Below, piece by piece: positions 46,125 through 59,076 of a stretch of DNA of 64,000 nt. This DNA comes from Begonia masoniana. Lineage: Eukaryota > Streptophyta > Magnoliopsida > Cucurbitales > Begoniaceae. The notes below the pieces were generated by a model. The model had not been told where the DNA came from. It was given only the letters and a program-made list of their open reading frames with translations, and ran no database searches. Location of the stretch: the NCBI GenBank assembly GCA_022432975.1, contig CM039505.1, forward strand, positions 20,095,338-20,159,337. The letters run 5' to 3'. A program made the position numbers and the translations under genes. Each line of letters opens with the position of its first letter. Positions within the stretch are counted from its first letter, which is position 1.

Positions 46125-47611
46125 CATGCAATTTTCTACCATCTCGTTTTGTTTCCAATCTCGTTTTGTTCTTGTCTTCGTTTTATTCATTCATTCTCTT
46201 TCTTTTTATATCTTAGATTAAATAGACACATTGTAGCATCCTCCGGCCCAAGTCCCACCCGAGATTCTCAGAGTTTTAACCCAGCACGTCACCCTCCGGT
46301 CCAACTCCCACCCGGGATTCGCAGAGTACTGAGCATTGTAGAACCCTCCGACCCATCTCTATGGGATCCGCGGAGTTTCAATCTAGTACACGTCACCCTC
46401 CAGCCCAAGTCCCACTCTGGATTCGCGGAGCACTGGGTGGTCCTTCTCACAGGACAGCACTTCACCCTTCGGCCCAAGTCCCACCCGGGATTAGCGGAGT
46501 ACACAGCATCTCTTAATTACGTATCTTTTATCATTTCATTCATCATCGTTCACATCTTACCATGCCAGTTTGTAAACCATGGAAATTCATTTTTGTCTAA
46601 CGATCCTACGTTTCAAAATCATGATGCATGCCAAAATAAACACACAATACATACATAATAAGCATAAATGCAACCCTATCAAACTGTGATGTAGGCCCGA
46701 AGACAAAACACATACATACACTACTTACTTGGCGTGCTTAGCAAATTCTTGTAACCGTACACTAAGCCGAGAAACTCGGGAAACCTATAATCACAACACA
46801 ATTTATCAATTTAACCTCCTCCATAGCCAACTCATAAAACTCCTAAGAGAAAGCTAACTATTTACTCAAACTTAGCTAAACCCGAAATTCCACCATTTTG
46901 GACTAAACTTCACAATCACGTAACTAATACTATACTTATCCGTTTTTTATTATTCAAGGTGCAACGGACTTCTTATGACGTCTACTTTCTAATGGTCGAA
47001 ACCATTTATCAAACCAATATAAATGGCTTAGCCGAAATTAGCCAAAACCGAATCCCCTGCACATTTCCAGATTTTTGATTTCTTCCAAAACCCAACCACT
47101 CATTCGTACTATCATCTAATCATCTTTAAACGCTCAATAAACAAAGAATTCTACAAATTTATCACCATTTTCGTGCAACCCTAGCCCTCACACAAAAACC
47201 CTAACCTAAACCCATCCAATGCACAACTTAACTCTAGCAATAACCCTCTCTCAACTAGAAATCAAAAACCCGTAAGAGAAAAAGTAGTAATTACCTTCGA
47301 TTGAAGAAACGGTTGAGAATCGGAGAGGGAGATGAGAGTTCTGCAGATTTCTTGTGGAGAGAAAGAGAGAGAGAAGAAATGAGGAAGAAGAGATATTTAC
47401 CATCTTTTGTGTGAAAACCCCTTCCCTTCTTTCCTTTTCTTTAATTTTATTATTTCATTTTACTATTATACCCCTTTATCACTTTTATTAAATCCACAAC
47501 TAACTCACTCTTTTTCATTTAATCTTACACTTATTCTTCACTTCATCTCCAACCAATTTATAAATCACCAAGCATTAATTATATTGAGCCGATAAATTCT
47601 CGGGTGTTACA
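46125..47611 (-). mobile_element. 3' LTR of element E, truncated by element B
   Basis: On the minus strand it starts TGTAACACCCGAGAATTTATC and matches 53413-54761. It ends at CATGC, where B inserted. The 1.1 kb that should follow is not on the other side of B apart from about 13 bases. Tandem CCCTCCGGCCCAAGTC units of about 60-70 bp lie at 46225-46505. Confidence 0.88.
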
Positions 47612-47639
47612 TTCCACCCTCTTTAAATAAAATTTTGTC

Positions 47640-50600
47640 CTCAAAATTTACTTATCCAAATAACTCTAGATACCGGCTCATCATGTCTTGCTGTTGTTCC
47701 CAAGTTGCCTTTTCTACATTGTGGTTGCGCCACAGAACCTTCACAAGTGGAATCTTCTTGTTACGCAACACTTTCAAGCAAAATCAAGAACACGTACTGG
47801 CTTCTCCTCATACTCCAGCGTTTGTTGAATCTCAACAACCTGTTGCTCCACGACATGAGAGGGATCACACATGCATTTTTTCAACATAGACATGTAAAAC
47901 ACATTATGAATCTCATCCATAGAGACAGACAATTGCAATTGATAGGCTACTTTTCCAATTCGCTTCATAATAGGAAAGGGGCTGACATACCTCGGACTCA
48001 ACTTGCCCCTCTTACTGAACATCATCACTCCCTTGAATGAAAAAATCTTAAGAAAAACTTCATCGCCCACTTTAAATTCCAACTCTCTTCGCCTTTGATC
48101 TGCATAGCTCTTTTGTCGACTTTGCGCTGTTAAGATTCCTTGTCTGATAAATACAACTTTCTCCGCCATTTGCTGCACAATATCCAGACCCGTTAATCGT
48201 GATTCGCTGACTTCGTCCCAATACAAGAGTGATCTGTATTTCTTCCCATATGAGCCTCGTATGGAGCCATACCTATCGTGGCCTGATAACTGTTATTATA
48301 CAAAAACTCCACCAACGGTAGGTATTTGCTCTATGAACCTTGAAATTTCAGTACACAAGCTCGCAGCATATCCTCCAATGTCTGTATAGTCCTTTCAGAC
48401 TGTATGTCGGTCTGAGGATGAAACGTCATACTAAAATTCAACTGCGTTCTCATAGCTTTGGGCAAACTTTTTCAAAATTTTAACGTAAATCTGGGATCTC
48501 TATCTGACACGATGGAAGTCGAAACTCCATGCAGACGTACAATCTCCTGAATAGACAGTTTCGCGAACTGATCAATTGAATACGTTATCTTCACCGGTAG
48601 AAAATGGGCTGATTTGGTTAGCTGGTCCATAATCACCCATATTCCATCATGGCCCTTTGTAGTCGGTGGTAGTCTGACAACAAAGTCCATGGAGATTTGC
48701 TCCCATTTCCACTTTGGAATTGGCAAAGGCTGTAATTTTTTCGCGGACCTTTGGTGTTCTTCTTTGACTTGCTAACACATTAAGCACGTCTCCACGTACT
48801 TTGCCACTTCTCTCTTCATGTTGAGCCACCAAAAGTGCATCTTCAAATCCTTATACATCTTCGTGCTTCTTGGATGCACAGAAAACTTAGAAGAGTGGGC
48901 TTCAGGTAAAATCTCCTTCCAAAGCTCCTCATTATTCGGAACGTACCATCTATTTCGAAACTTCAGGATTCCATCGTCCGAATAACTAAACTCGGATCTA
49001 TTAACAGAAAGCATGTTCAGTTTGAACTCATCACACACTGAATCATCTTTATGAGCTTCTCGGATTCTATCCAGAATAGTTGGCTTCAGAGACAAAGCAG
49101 AAAGTATTGCTGCTAAATCCGAAACTACCTCCATACTAAAATTCTGGATTTCTGTACTCAAGGCTAACGACATTGCTGGTAACATGGGTGAAACAAAAGC
49201 GGTCACTCTAGTCAATGCGTCTGCCATTGCATTAGCTCTACCGGGGTGGTATTTGATCTCAAAGTCATAGTCTTTCACAAACTCTAACCACCGCCATTGT
49301 CTCATGTTTAGCTCTTTTGAGTGAAGATATATTTTAGGCTTTTGTCATATGAAAATATCTCACACGGTTGTCCATACAAGTAATGTCTCCATATCTTTAG
49401 CGCGAACACCACCGCCGCTAACTCCAAATCGTGGGTAGGATAATTTCGTTCATAAGTTTTCAATTGCCTTGAAGCATAGGCAATTACTTTTCCATTCTAC
49501 ATTAACACATATCCCAACCCAATCTTAGAAGCATCACAATAAATACTAAACTTTTCGTCCTCAACTGGAAATGTTAATAGTGGAGCAGTAGTCAACTTCT
49601 GCTTCAATGTATGAAAGCTATGCTCACAATCTTCTGACCATAAATACTTCATATTTTTCCTTGTCAACCAGGTTAGAGATGTTGCAATCTTCGAAAATCT
49701 CTCAATGAATTTTCTGTAATAACCTGCTAAACCCAGAAAACTTTGAATTTCGCCAACATTCTTTGGTTATGGCCACTCCTTCACTGTTTGAATCTTTGCT
49801 GGGTCTACAAATATACCATCTCCAAAAACAACGTGATCCCGAAAGTGAATTCGATCCTACCAGACCTCACACTTAGAAAACTTGACATAAAATTGGTGTT
49901 GCTTCAAGATTTATAATACCAACTTTAGGTGCTCCACATGTTCGTCCTTAGTGCGGGAATAGACCAAAATATTATCGATAAACACTATGACAAATTTATC
50001 GAGATATTCATGGAACAATATGTTTATTAAATCCATGAAGGCCGCTGGAGCGTTCGTCAATCCAAAAGACATCCCCAAGAATTCATAATGCCCATATCTC
50101 GTTTGGAAGGCAGTCTTAAGAATATCCTCAGATCTGACCTTCAACTAATAGTAACCCGACCTCAGATCGATTTTCGAGAAAATTCTTGCACCTTGGAGTT
50201 GATCGAATAGGTCGTCAATCCTTGGCAGTGGGTACTTATTCTTAACAGTCAATTTGTTCAACTCTATATAATCGATGTACATGCATAGTGATCCGTCCTT
50301 CTTCTTGAAAAAAAGGACTGGTGCACCCCATGGCAGAAAATTAGGGCGTATGCTCTTTTTCCAATAACTCCGCCTATTGACTTTTCAACTCTTTCAACTC
50401 CGTCGGCGCTAATTTATACAGATTCTTTGATACAGGCTTAGCGCCTGGATATACGTTGACAACAAATCCTATCTCCCTATTCGGCGGCAAGCCAGACAAA
50501 TCATCCAGAAACACTTTTGGGAAATCTCGAACAACTATAACATCTTGCGGTTTTTTTTCTACTAACGTACGAGTATCTACAATGCTCGCAAGAAAGCTCA

Positions 50601-51100
50601 AAGACTCACCGTTCACAAAATGCCGAGCCGTGATGGATGCTATAACAGACAACTTCCTCATATTCTTCAGGGCTTGCAAGGAGTGTTTCTCGCCATCTAG
50701 GGGTTGAAAACTCACTATTCTTGATATGCAGTCAATTGTTGCATGATGCTTGAATAGCTAGTCCATCTCCAGAATTACATCATATCCCGTTATCCCCATA
50801 ATGATTAGATCAGCAAGTAGGCTCTTGCTTCCCACTGATATTACACTATCACGCACCACTTGATTAGAGTGCATGCACTCATCGGAGGGTAACGTCACAT
50901 CATATACGTGCTCATTTGACGTAGGACATAAATTTAATTTGACGAGAAATGCAGTTGCTATAAATGAATGCGTTGCACTGAAATCGATCAACGTGTAAGC
51001 ATGTACGGTATTAATTAGCACAGTACCTGACACCACAGCTGGTTTGTCATCATCTCTGGACTCAACCATGGCAAATATTCATTGGCGTCACCTGCGTCGG
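47640..51100 (-). pseudogene. pol of element E: protease, RT, RNase H, integrase, chromodomain
   Basis: Read on the minus strand from high to low coordinates: protease with TLIDFSATHSFIA (51000-50950; DTG replaced by DFS); linker FLDDLSGLPPNREIGF; RT with [12 protein letters not shown] near 50000-49960 (second catalytic Asp changed to Asn); RNase H (49560-49320); zinc region and integrase core (VSDRDPRF near 48510); integrase tail (SRQKSYADQRRRELEF); and a chromodomain near 47660-47790 (VKVLWRNHN-type residues). Stops and frameshifts are spread throughout. Domain order and LTR place it with the chromoviruses beside B and G, as a separate family. Confidence 0.88.
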
Positions 51101-52107
51101 ACCTTTTTCATCGTTGGATAATCTTTGATGATGTGGCCGACCTCATTACAGTTTAAACATCGAGTTGCCCTTGGTTTCGGACAATCCCTAAAAAGGTGTC
51201 CAGCTTCGTTGCAGTTAAAACATCTTTCTGCACTCACTAGGGTGGTATTTCATGCATTTCTAGCAGTGAGGGAACTTCCCAGACTCTTGAGGACGTTTGT
51301 CGCTTCTTTGGCCGCTCAAGTTGTCGCCCTGCCTCTTCGTGCCCTTCTGTTGCTGTTGCGGTGTGATATCCCCGAAAAATCTTCTAGGAGCTTCGCGTTG
51401 CTTGACACACTTGAGGTCTGCTTCCTCCACCTCTAACGCTTTATCCACAACCTGACTATACGGTACACCCATGGTGCCCGTTATTTTTACTCCCTTGTAA
51501 ATTTCTAGTTTCAGCCCTTGCACGAACTGAATAACCTTATTCGCCTCCTTACTAACCAAGTGAATAGCAAACCGGGACAATGCTTCGAACTGCGGGATGT
51601 ACACTCACACGGACCCCGTTTGCTTTAACTGCAAGATATCCATCATTTTTGTTGCTTGTACCGTGTTGTTGAAGTACTTATCATAAAAAGTATCCATGAA
51701 CTCCTTCCATCTCATAGCCTTAACGTCAGCGGTAGCCTCTATAGTGTGCCACCAATATTAGGCATCCTTTGCCAGGTGGAAAACTGCCAAATCAACCCTG
51801 TCTGCTTCTTCCACCTTAGTGCACTTGAACATACTCTCGATTGTATGAATCCATTCTTCTGCAACAGTTGGATCCGATGATTGCCCTTCGAATGTCGGTG
51901 GTCTCAGTCTCTTAAATTTTTACCACTATTATCACTTGACGAGCTAGCCCCTGAATTTCCTTGGCCTTCACGATTCAATAAAATGCCTAATTGTTGCGAC
52001 TGCCGAGTCACCAATTCTGTCAACTGCCTAATCATCGTCGGATCATCGTCATTTCTTGCATTTGTCGTTTCTCTTGGTATTCTCAGACGTCCTGGTTGTC
52101 TAGACAT
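51101..52107 (-). pseudogene. gag of element E
   Basis: The minus strand begins MSRQPGRLRIPRE at 52107, then MIRQLTELVTRQSQQLG, the coiled-coil leader also seen in H. A capsid region with several stops follows (51905-51605). Then a 114-residue open stretch with FEALSRFAIHLVSKEANKV and QQQQKGTKRQGDN, and knuckle remnants near 51240-51110. Confidence 0.82.
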
Positions 52108-52250
52108 TTTGCTAATTCTTGAACAAATTAGACATACCCATAAACATCCACTAACTAAATTAAACTAAACGTAAACATTTACAGTTGTTGGAGCACTTTC
52201 ATGTGGCGATCGGTGTTGTTAGGTGATCTTCTGAACGATTTAAACCATAG

Positions 52251-52262
52251 GCTCTGATACCA
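52251..52262 (-). promoter_or_regulatory. Primer binding site of element E
   Basis: The minus strand reads TGGTATCAGAGC, five bases after the 5' LTR end; Met-tRNA type. Confidence 0.85.
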
Positions 52263-52549
52263 TACATTGTGACTCCCCCGAGTCATCCGGACCCAGGCCG
52301 CCACACTCACTGCCATAACTCTGTACCGTCCTTTCAAAACCCGTTTATCAACATAAAAATTTTGACTTTTCTTTAAAACTTTTACATCGGGAAAATATTT
52401 TTAAATTTGAAAGCGACACCGTTTAAAACATCTAAACCTTTGAAGCGGAAGACTCAATATAAAACTACACTTAAATAAAATTTCTAGCTTTAAAACAATA
52501 AAAGGGTAAATTTCGGTCGACATTTTGTTTGCCTCTGGTTGCACCGGTT

Positions 52550-52930
52550 GATCCTTGGGGTCGACACCTTTACTAGTCCTATCCAAACCGGTCGACACCT
52601 GTAGGCACAGGTCGACACTTGTAGGAACCGATCGACACCTGTAGGCACAGGTCGACACTTGTAGGAATCGGTCGACACCTCTAGGCACAAGTCGACACTT
52701 CAATTGCCTCTATTTGCATTGGTCAGTCCTTAGGGTCGACACCTAGCCTAACCGGTCGACACCTGAGTGCACCGGTCTGCAATTCATTAGCCTCTGTTTT
52801 CATCAGTCGCACCTTGAGGCCGACACCTTAACCAATTTTACACTGATCGGTCGACACCTGAGCGCACTGGTCGACAGTTTGCCCAGTTTAACACGCTCAA
52901 GGGTCGACACCCACATACGCAGGTCGACAC
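52550..52930 (-). repeat. GTCGAC(A)CCT repeat cluster in LTR-E
   Basis: About fifteen copies of GGTCGACACCTG or AGGTCGACACTTG-type words, many holding the palindrome GTCGAC, in units of about 36 bp near the LTR 3' end. Irregular outside 52585-52695. Confidence 0.88.
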
Positions 52931-53524
52931 TCTTTCTTCTGACTGCTATTATCCTTAAATAAAACTTCCTAACTTTCTAGAAAATTTGACAGCATAACGT
53001 CTAAAATCATAAAAACCCCAAACCTGCCTTTTCAAACCAGACTTCTTCCAAATAGTTTCAAAATACGTTTGTACATCAAAACGACTAAAATGACTACTAT
53101 CGTTTAAACCCCAACTATACATCAACTACACAAATTCATCTATCCAATCCAAATCAAAACACCAATTTGCCAAATCATTTTAAAACACAAAACACATCCT
53201 CAAACCTTACTTCCAAAACACTGCCACACCCCGGGTTAAATCGCCCCAACAAACAGCCGGGTCGTTGCACGGGAGCACTCCTCCAACCGCCCTAGTCCGG
53301 GACACGCTCGAGGATCTCACCTGCTAAATCTTTGTCACCTACATCACAGAACTCAACTATTAGCCTAACGCTAGGCAAGTAATGCAATAATGAATAAAAC
53401 ACTTCACATCCTAACACATGCAATTTTCTACCATCTCGTTTCGTTTCCGTTCTCGTTTCGTTCTCGTCTTCGTTTTATTCATTCATTCTCTTTCTTTTTA
53501 CATCTTAGATTAAATAGGCACATT

Positions 53525-53830
53525 GTAGCATCCTCCGGCCCAAGTCTCACCCGGGATTAGCAGAGTTTTAACCCAGTACGTCACCCTCCAGCCCAAGTCT
53601 CACTCGAGATTCGTGGAGTACTGAGCATTGTAGAACCCTTCGGCCCAACTCTATGGGATCCGTGGAGTTTTAACATAGTACAAGTCACCCTCCGGCCCAA
53701 GTTCCACCCAGAATTCGCAAAGCACTTGGTGGTCAAGCTCACGGGACAGCAATTCACCCTCCGGCCCAAGTTCAACCCGGGATTCGCAGAGCACATCACT
53801 CTCCGGCCCAAGTCCCACCCGGGATTTGCG
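53525..53830 (-). repeat. CCCTCCGGCCCAAGTC tandem units in LTR-E
   Basis: Five or six imperfect units of about 50-70 bp, each with TCCGGCCCAAGT..CACCCGGGATTCGC and GGAGTAC. The same region is present at 46225-46505 in the other LTR-E copy with small copy differences. Confidence 0.85.
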
Positions 53831-54780
53831 GAGTACACAACATCTCTTAATTACATATCTTTTATCGTTTTATTCGTCATCATTCACATCTTACCATGCC
53901 AGTTCGTAAAACATGGAAATTCATTTTCGTCTAACGATCCTACATTTCAAAATCATGCTGCATGCCAAAATAAACACACAATACATACACAATAAGCATA
54001 AATGCAACCCTATCGAACTGTGATGTAGGTCCGAAGACAAAACACATACATACACTACTTACTTGGTGTCCTTAGCAAATTTCGTAATCGTATGCTAAGC
54101 TAAGAAACTTGGGAAACCTATAATCACAACACAATTGATCAATTTAACCTCCTCCATAGCCAACTCATAAAACTCCTATGAGAAAGCTAACCATTTACCC
54201 AAATTTAGTTAAACCGAATTCTACCATTTTGGACTAAACTTCACAATCGCGTAACTAATCCTGTACTTATCTGTTTTAGACGATTCAAGGTGCTACGGAC
54301 TCCTTATGATGTCTACTTTCTAAAGTTTGAAACCATTTATCAAACCAACATAAATGGCTCAGCCGAAATTAGCCAAAATAGAATCTCCCGCACATTTCCA
54401 GATTTTTAGTTTCTTCCAAAACCCAACCACTCATTCGTAGTATCATCTAATCATCTTTAAACGATCAATAAACAAAGATAGTACGGATGAGAGTTCTGCA
54501 GATTTCTAGTGGAGGGAGAGAGAGAAGAAATGAGGAAGAAGAGATCTTTACCCTCTTTTACGTGAAAACCCCTTCCCTTCTTTCCTTTTCTTTAATTTTA
54601 TTATTCCATTTTACTATTATACCCCTTTATCACTTTTATTAAATCCTTTACTAACTCACTCTTCTTCATTTAATCTTACACTTATTCTTCACTTCATCTC
54701 CAACCAATTTATAATCACCAAGAATTCGTTATATTGAGCTGATAAATTCTCGGGTGTTACAAGCTTGGTGTGCATTGTTT

Positions 54781-55040
54781 CTACGTTTGTGAGTATATTT
54801 GGAAGCTCTCATTAACACTCTTTTCTTTGCCTTCATGGAGGGTAGAAATCATAGCAAAAGAGTGGAAACTCTCAGTCATTGCTAGCTGGAGCGTTCTTCC
54901 ATTTAAAGGGCCATAAAACCCGAGAGGTGCACATTTATCACCTTCCCGGACCAGCAAACATTCCTGTTTGTATAATTTTTCATCCACAATGAATCATTCC
55001 CTGAAATTTTCAGGGTCTTTTAACCATTCTCCAAGTAAGT
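54781..55040 (-). pseudogene. Unidentified coding-like fragment beside element E
   Basis: A 68-codon minus frame (54987-54781) preceded in frame by a TGA and then LLGEWLKDPENF upstream. The composition (GDKCAPLGFYGPLNGRTLQL) is protein-like rather than low-complexity, but I do not recognise the family. It may be a worn exon of a host gene interrupted by E. Chance is possible. Confidence 0.3.
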
Positions 55041-56220
55041 TCATATTCAATTTTCAAGTCATTTGAAAATATATCCCGAAAGTTACACTGCTTAGAAGTT
55101 AGCCCTCTCTCGTCCAACTTAGCAGTTCCCCGGACAATTTTAGCACATCCGATTATTTCGAGCATAACTTTTCAACCACTGCTTATTTTCCTTTGACATT
55201 TTAAGGGTACTTCATACACGTGCAAGGTAAGTTCCAGTTAAAATTTCACAGTATTTGTATCTTTTTTGCTATATTTGTTGCCTGTTGGAATCTAGAGAAT
55301 CTCAGTGATTGCCAATTGCAAATTTGAGGAGAACTAATGATTGTGTTGCTACACAAGTTGCCATAGGTTGAAGCACATAATTCTCCCTCTCTATGGTCGC
55401 CAAACCCTTCCAAATTTTGAAAATTAGTTTTGGTTGAAGGAGATTATTTTCATTTTTTGAATGATTGCCAACCCATAGAAGGGAAATCACCGGCAATAAA
55501 TCTCTCTTGGTAATCTACAAAATTGATTTATGTGACAGTCTCTCATTTATGAAAAATAATAAATTTTGATAACATTCATTATCAATGCCCAATAATAAAA
55601 ATACTATTACTAATAAATTTTACGAGATTCACAATATCACGTAACTTTATGGAATTCATATTTATTTTTATTATATCTTCAAATAAATAAATGAAAAGAA
55701 TTAAAAGAAGATGTAGCATAATAGATTAAAAAATTATTATGTTATATATTTTAAAATTTTGAGTTTGCTAATTGACGGTGTTTTAGTATTGTTGTGATAC
55801 ATAAACGAAAAAATATAAGGGGCAAGAAATTGATTTCTCATTGTCTATCTAATAGACTTATCTCCTTGTTAATTGTTTTCTTATAGTTTTTAATCTCATC
55901 AATTATAAAATCAACTCTTTTGATCACTTTTAAAATAGAACTTTTAGTTGATGTTATAGAAAAATTTATAAATTGTTCTTTGATTTTATTCATTATATAC
56001 CTTGTCACAATAGTGTGCACTTACACTTAATACATGTTGCTCGACAAGAGAGCTTCTTTTCATTTGATTTTTATCTCTCTGTCTGTTTGAAAATCCAAAT
56101 TTAGAAGGATCTTTCTTTTTTGTCATTGGGTTTAACTATTCTAAGTAGAGTTAATATTAGACTAATTAAAGGTTGAAGACTAAGTCATCATATGCCACCC
56201 AAATTTAACAATTTTTTTAC
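55041..56220. other. AT-rich intergenic DNA, nothing recognised
   Basis: No LTR ends, domain signatures or tandem structure seen. Short frames (e.g. 55838-56020 minus) are Lys/Ile-rich products of AT bias. Confidence 0.6.
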
Positions 56221-56225
56221 GGTAA

Positions 56226-56401
56226 CATTCACCTTATTAATAGATCAATGTTCAAATCGAAATTTTTTAGGGTAGTAGTTGTCTGGACTCGTTAACTTTG
56301 TTTGGGGTTCTTATTTTTTGAAATTTCTAAATTTTATTAAGTTTTATCGAATTTAATTTGCACTTTATTCTTGTATTAATAGAAAAACCAAAAAATAAAT
56401 A
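56226..56401 (+). repeat. Left copy of the direct repeat flanking array 4
   Basis: About 175 bp (TTCACCTTATTAATAG...CCAAAAAATAAATAAAATT), repeated at 57394-57568 with differences mainly in homopolymer length. The right copy continues into unique sequence; the left copy runs into the array. Confidence 0.9.
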
Positions 56402-57394
56402 AAATTTCATCTTCCGGTCACTGTTCACAAATTTCATCTTCCGGTCACTGTTCACAAATTTCATCTTCCGGTCACTGTTCACAAATTTCATCTTCCGGTC
56501 ACTGTTCACAAATTTCATCTTCCGGTCACTGTTCACAAATTTCATCTTCCGGTCACTGTTCACAAATTTCATCTTCCGGTCACTGTTCACAAATTTCATC
56601 TTCCGGTCACTGTTCACAAATTTCATCTTCCGGTCACTGTTCACAAATTTCATCTTCCGGTCACTGTTCACAAATTTCATCTTCCGGTCACTGTTCACAA
56701 ATTTCATCTTCCGGTCACTGTTCACAAATTTCATCTTCCGGTCACTGTTCACAAATTTCATCTTCCGGTCACTGTTCACAAATTTCATCTTCCGGTCACT
56801 GTTCACAAATTTCATCTTCCGGTCACTGTTCACAAATTTCATCTTCCGGTCACTGTTCACAAATTTCATCTTCCGGTCACTGTTCACAAATTTCATCTTC
56901 CGGTCACTGTTCACAAATTTCATCTTCCGGTCACTGTTCACAAATTTCATCTTCCGGTCACTGTTCACAAATTTCATCTTCCGGTCACTGTTCACAAATT
57001 TCATCTTCCGGTCACTGTTCACAAATTTCATCTTCCGGTCACTGTTCACAAATTTCATCTTCCGGTCACTGTTCACAAATTTCATCTTCCGGTCACTGTT
57101 CACAAATTTCATCTTCCGGTCACTGTTCACAAATTTCATCTTCCGGTCACTGTTCACAAATTTCATCTTCCGGTCACTGTTCACAAATTTCATCTTCCGG
57201 TCACTGTTCACAAATTTCATCTTCCGGTCACTGTTCACAAATTTCATCTTCCGGTCACTGTTCACAAATTTCATCTTCCGGTCACTGTTCACAAATTTCA
57301 TCTTCCGGTCACTGTTCACAAATTTCATCTTCCGGTCACTGTTCACAAATTTCATCTTCCGGTCACTGTTCACAAATTTCATCTTCCGGTCACT
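56402..57394 (+). repeat. Satellite array 4: 27-bp unit, 36 copies plus a partial
   Basis: Same core CTTCCGGTCACTGTTCAC as arrays 1-3 but with an AAATTT linker, making the unit 27 bp. All copies appear identical. Because 27 is a multiple of three, the minus strand gives a periodic open frame of nine-residue units (SDRKMKFVN). This is a repeat by-product, not a credible gene. There is no LTR or retroelement sequence around it. Confidence 0.97.
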
Positions 57395-57568
57395 CACCTT
57401 ATTCATAGGATCAATGTTCAAATCGAATTTTTAGGTAGTAGTTGTCTGGACTCGTTAACTTTGTTTGGGGTTCTTATTTTTTGAAATTTCTAAATTTATT
57501 AAGTTTTACGAATTTAATTTGCACTTTATTCTTGTATTAATAGAAAAACCAAAATAAATAAAATTCAC
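57395..57568 (+). repeat. Right copy of the direct repeat flanking array 4
   Basis: See the left copy at 56226. It starts CACCTTATTCATAGG after a 15-nt partial satellite unit and ends AATAAATAAAATT before unique ATTCACC sequence. Confidence 0.9.
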
Positions 57569-57691
57569 CATATGCTTTATGTACAAAAAAAGTTTTAATT
57601 TAAATATCTTACCACGTTAAAGTTGTGGGAAGATGAGGTTGGTTTGTAATGTTTTGATTTAGTTATTTTTATTTTTCATCTCTATTATCTT

Positions 57692-57799
<108 letters not shown>

Positions 57800-57976
57800 T
57801 TTATTTAAAAAAAATCTCTTAAGACATTTTATTTTTTATATCTTAATTTCTTTTAATATATTTTATTTTCTATTAGGTTTATTATACTTAAAACAAATAA
57901 AAATATAAAAAACTAAATGAGAGAAATAATGAGAATTGGAAACCTTGTTTGGTAGTTTGTAACATAAATTGTTTCC

Positions 57977-59076
<1,100 letters not shown>

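Larger units (their letters stand above)
52268..54761 (-). mobile_element. 5' LTR of element E
   Basis: 2494 bp, from TGTAACACCCGAG (minus, 54761) to the GGAGTCACA end at 52268. It contains the CCGGCCCAAGT tandem units at 53525-53830 and a cluster of GTCGAC words near the 3' end. Host-like sequence starts at 54762. Confidence 0.88.

Noticed and set aside
55838..56020. 60-codon Lys/Ile-rich frame
   Set aside because: Expected from AT-rich DNA; no domain or context.
56327..57421. 364-codon minus frame across array 4
   Set aside because: Pure nine-residue repetition set by the 27-bp period; no start context or non-repeat domain.
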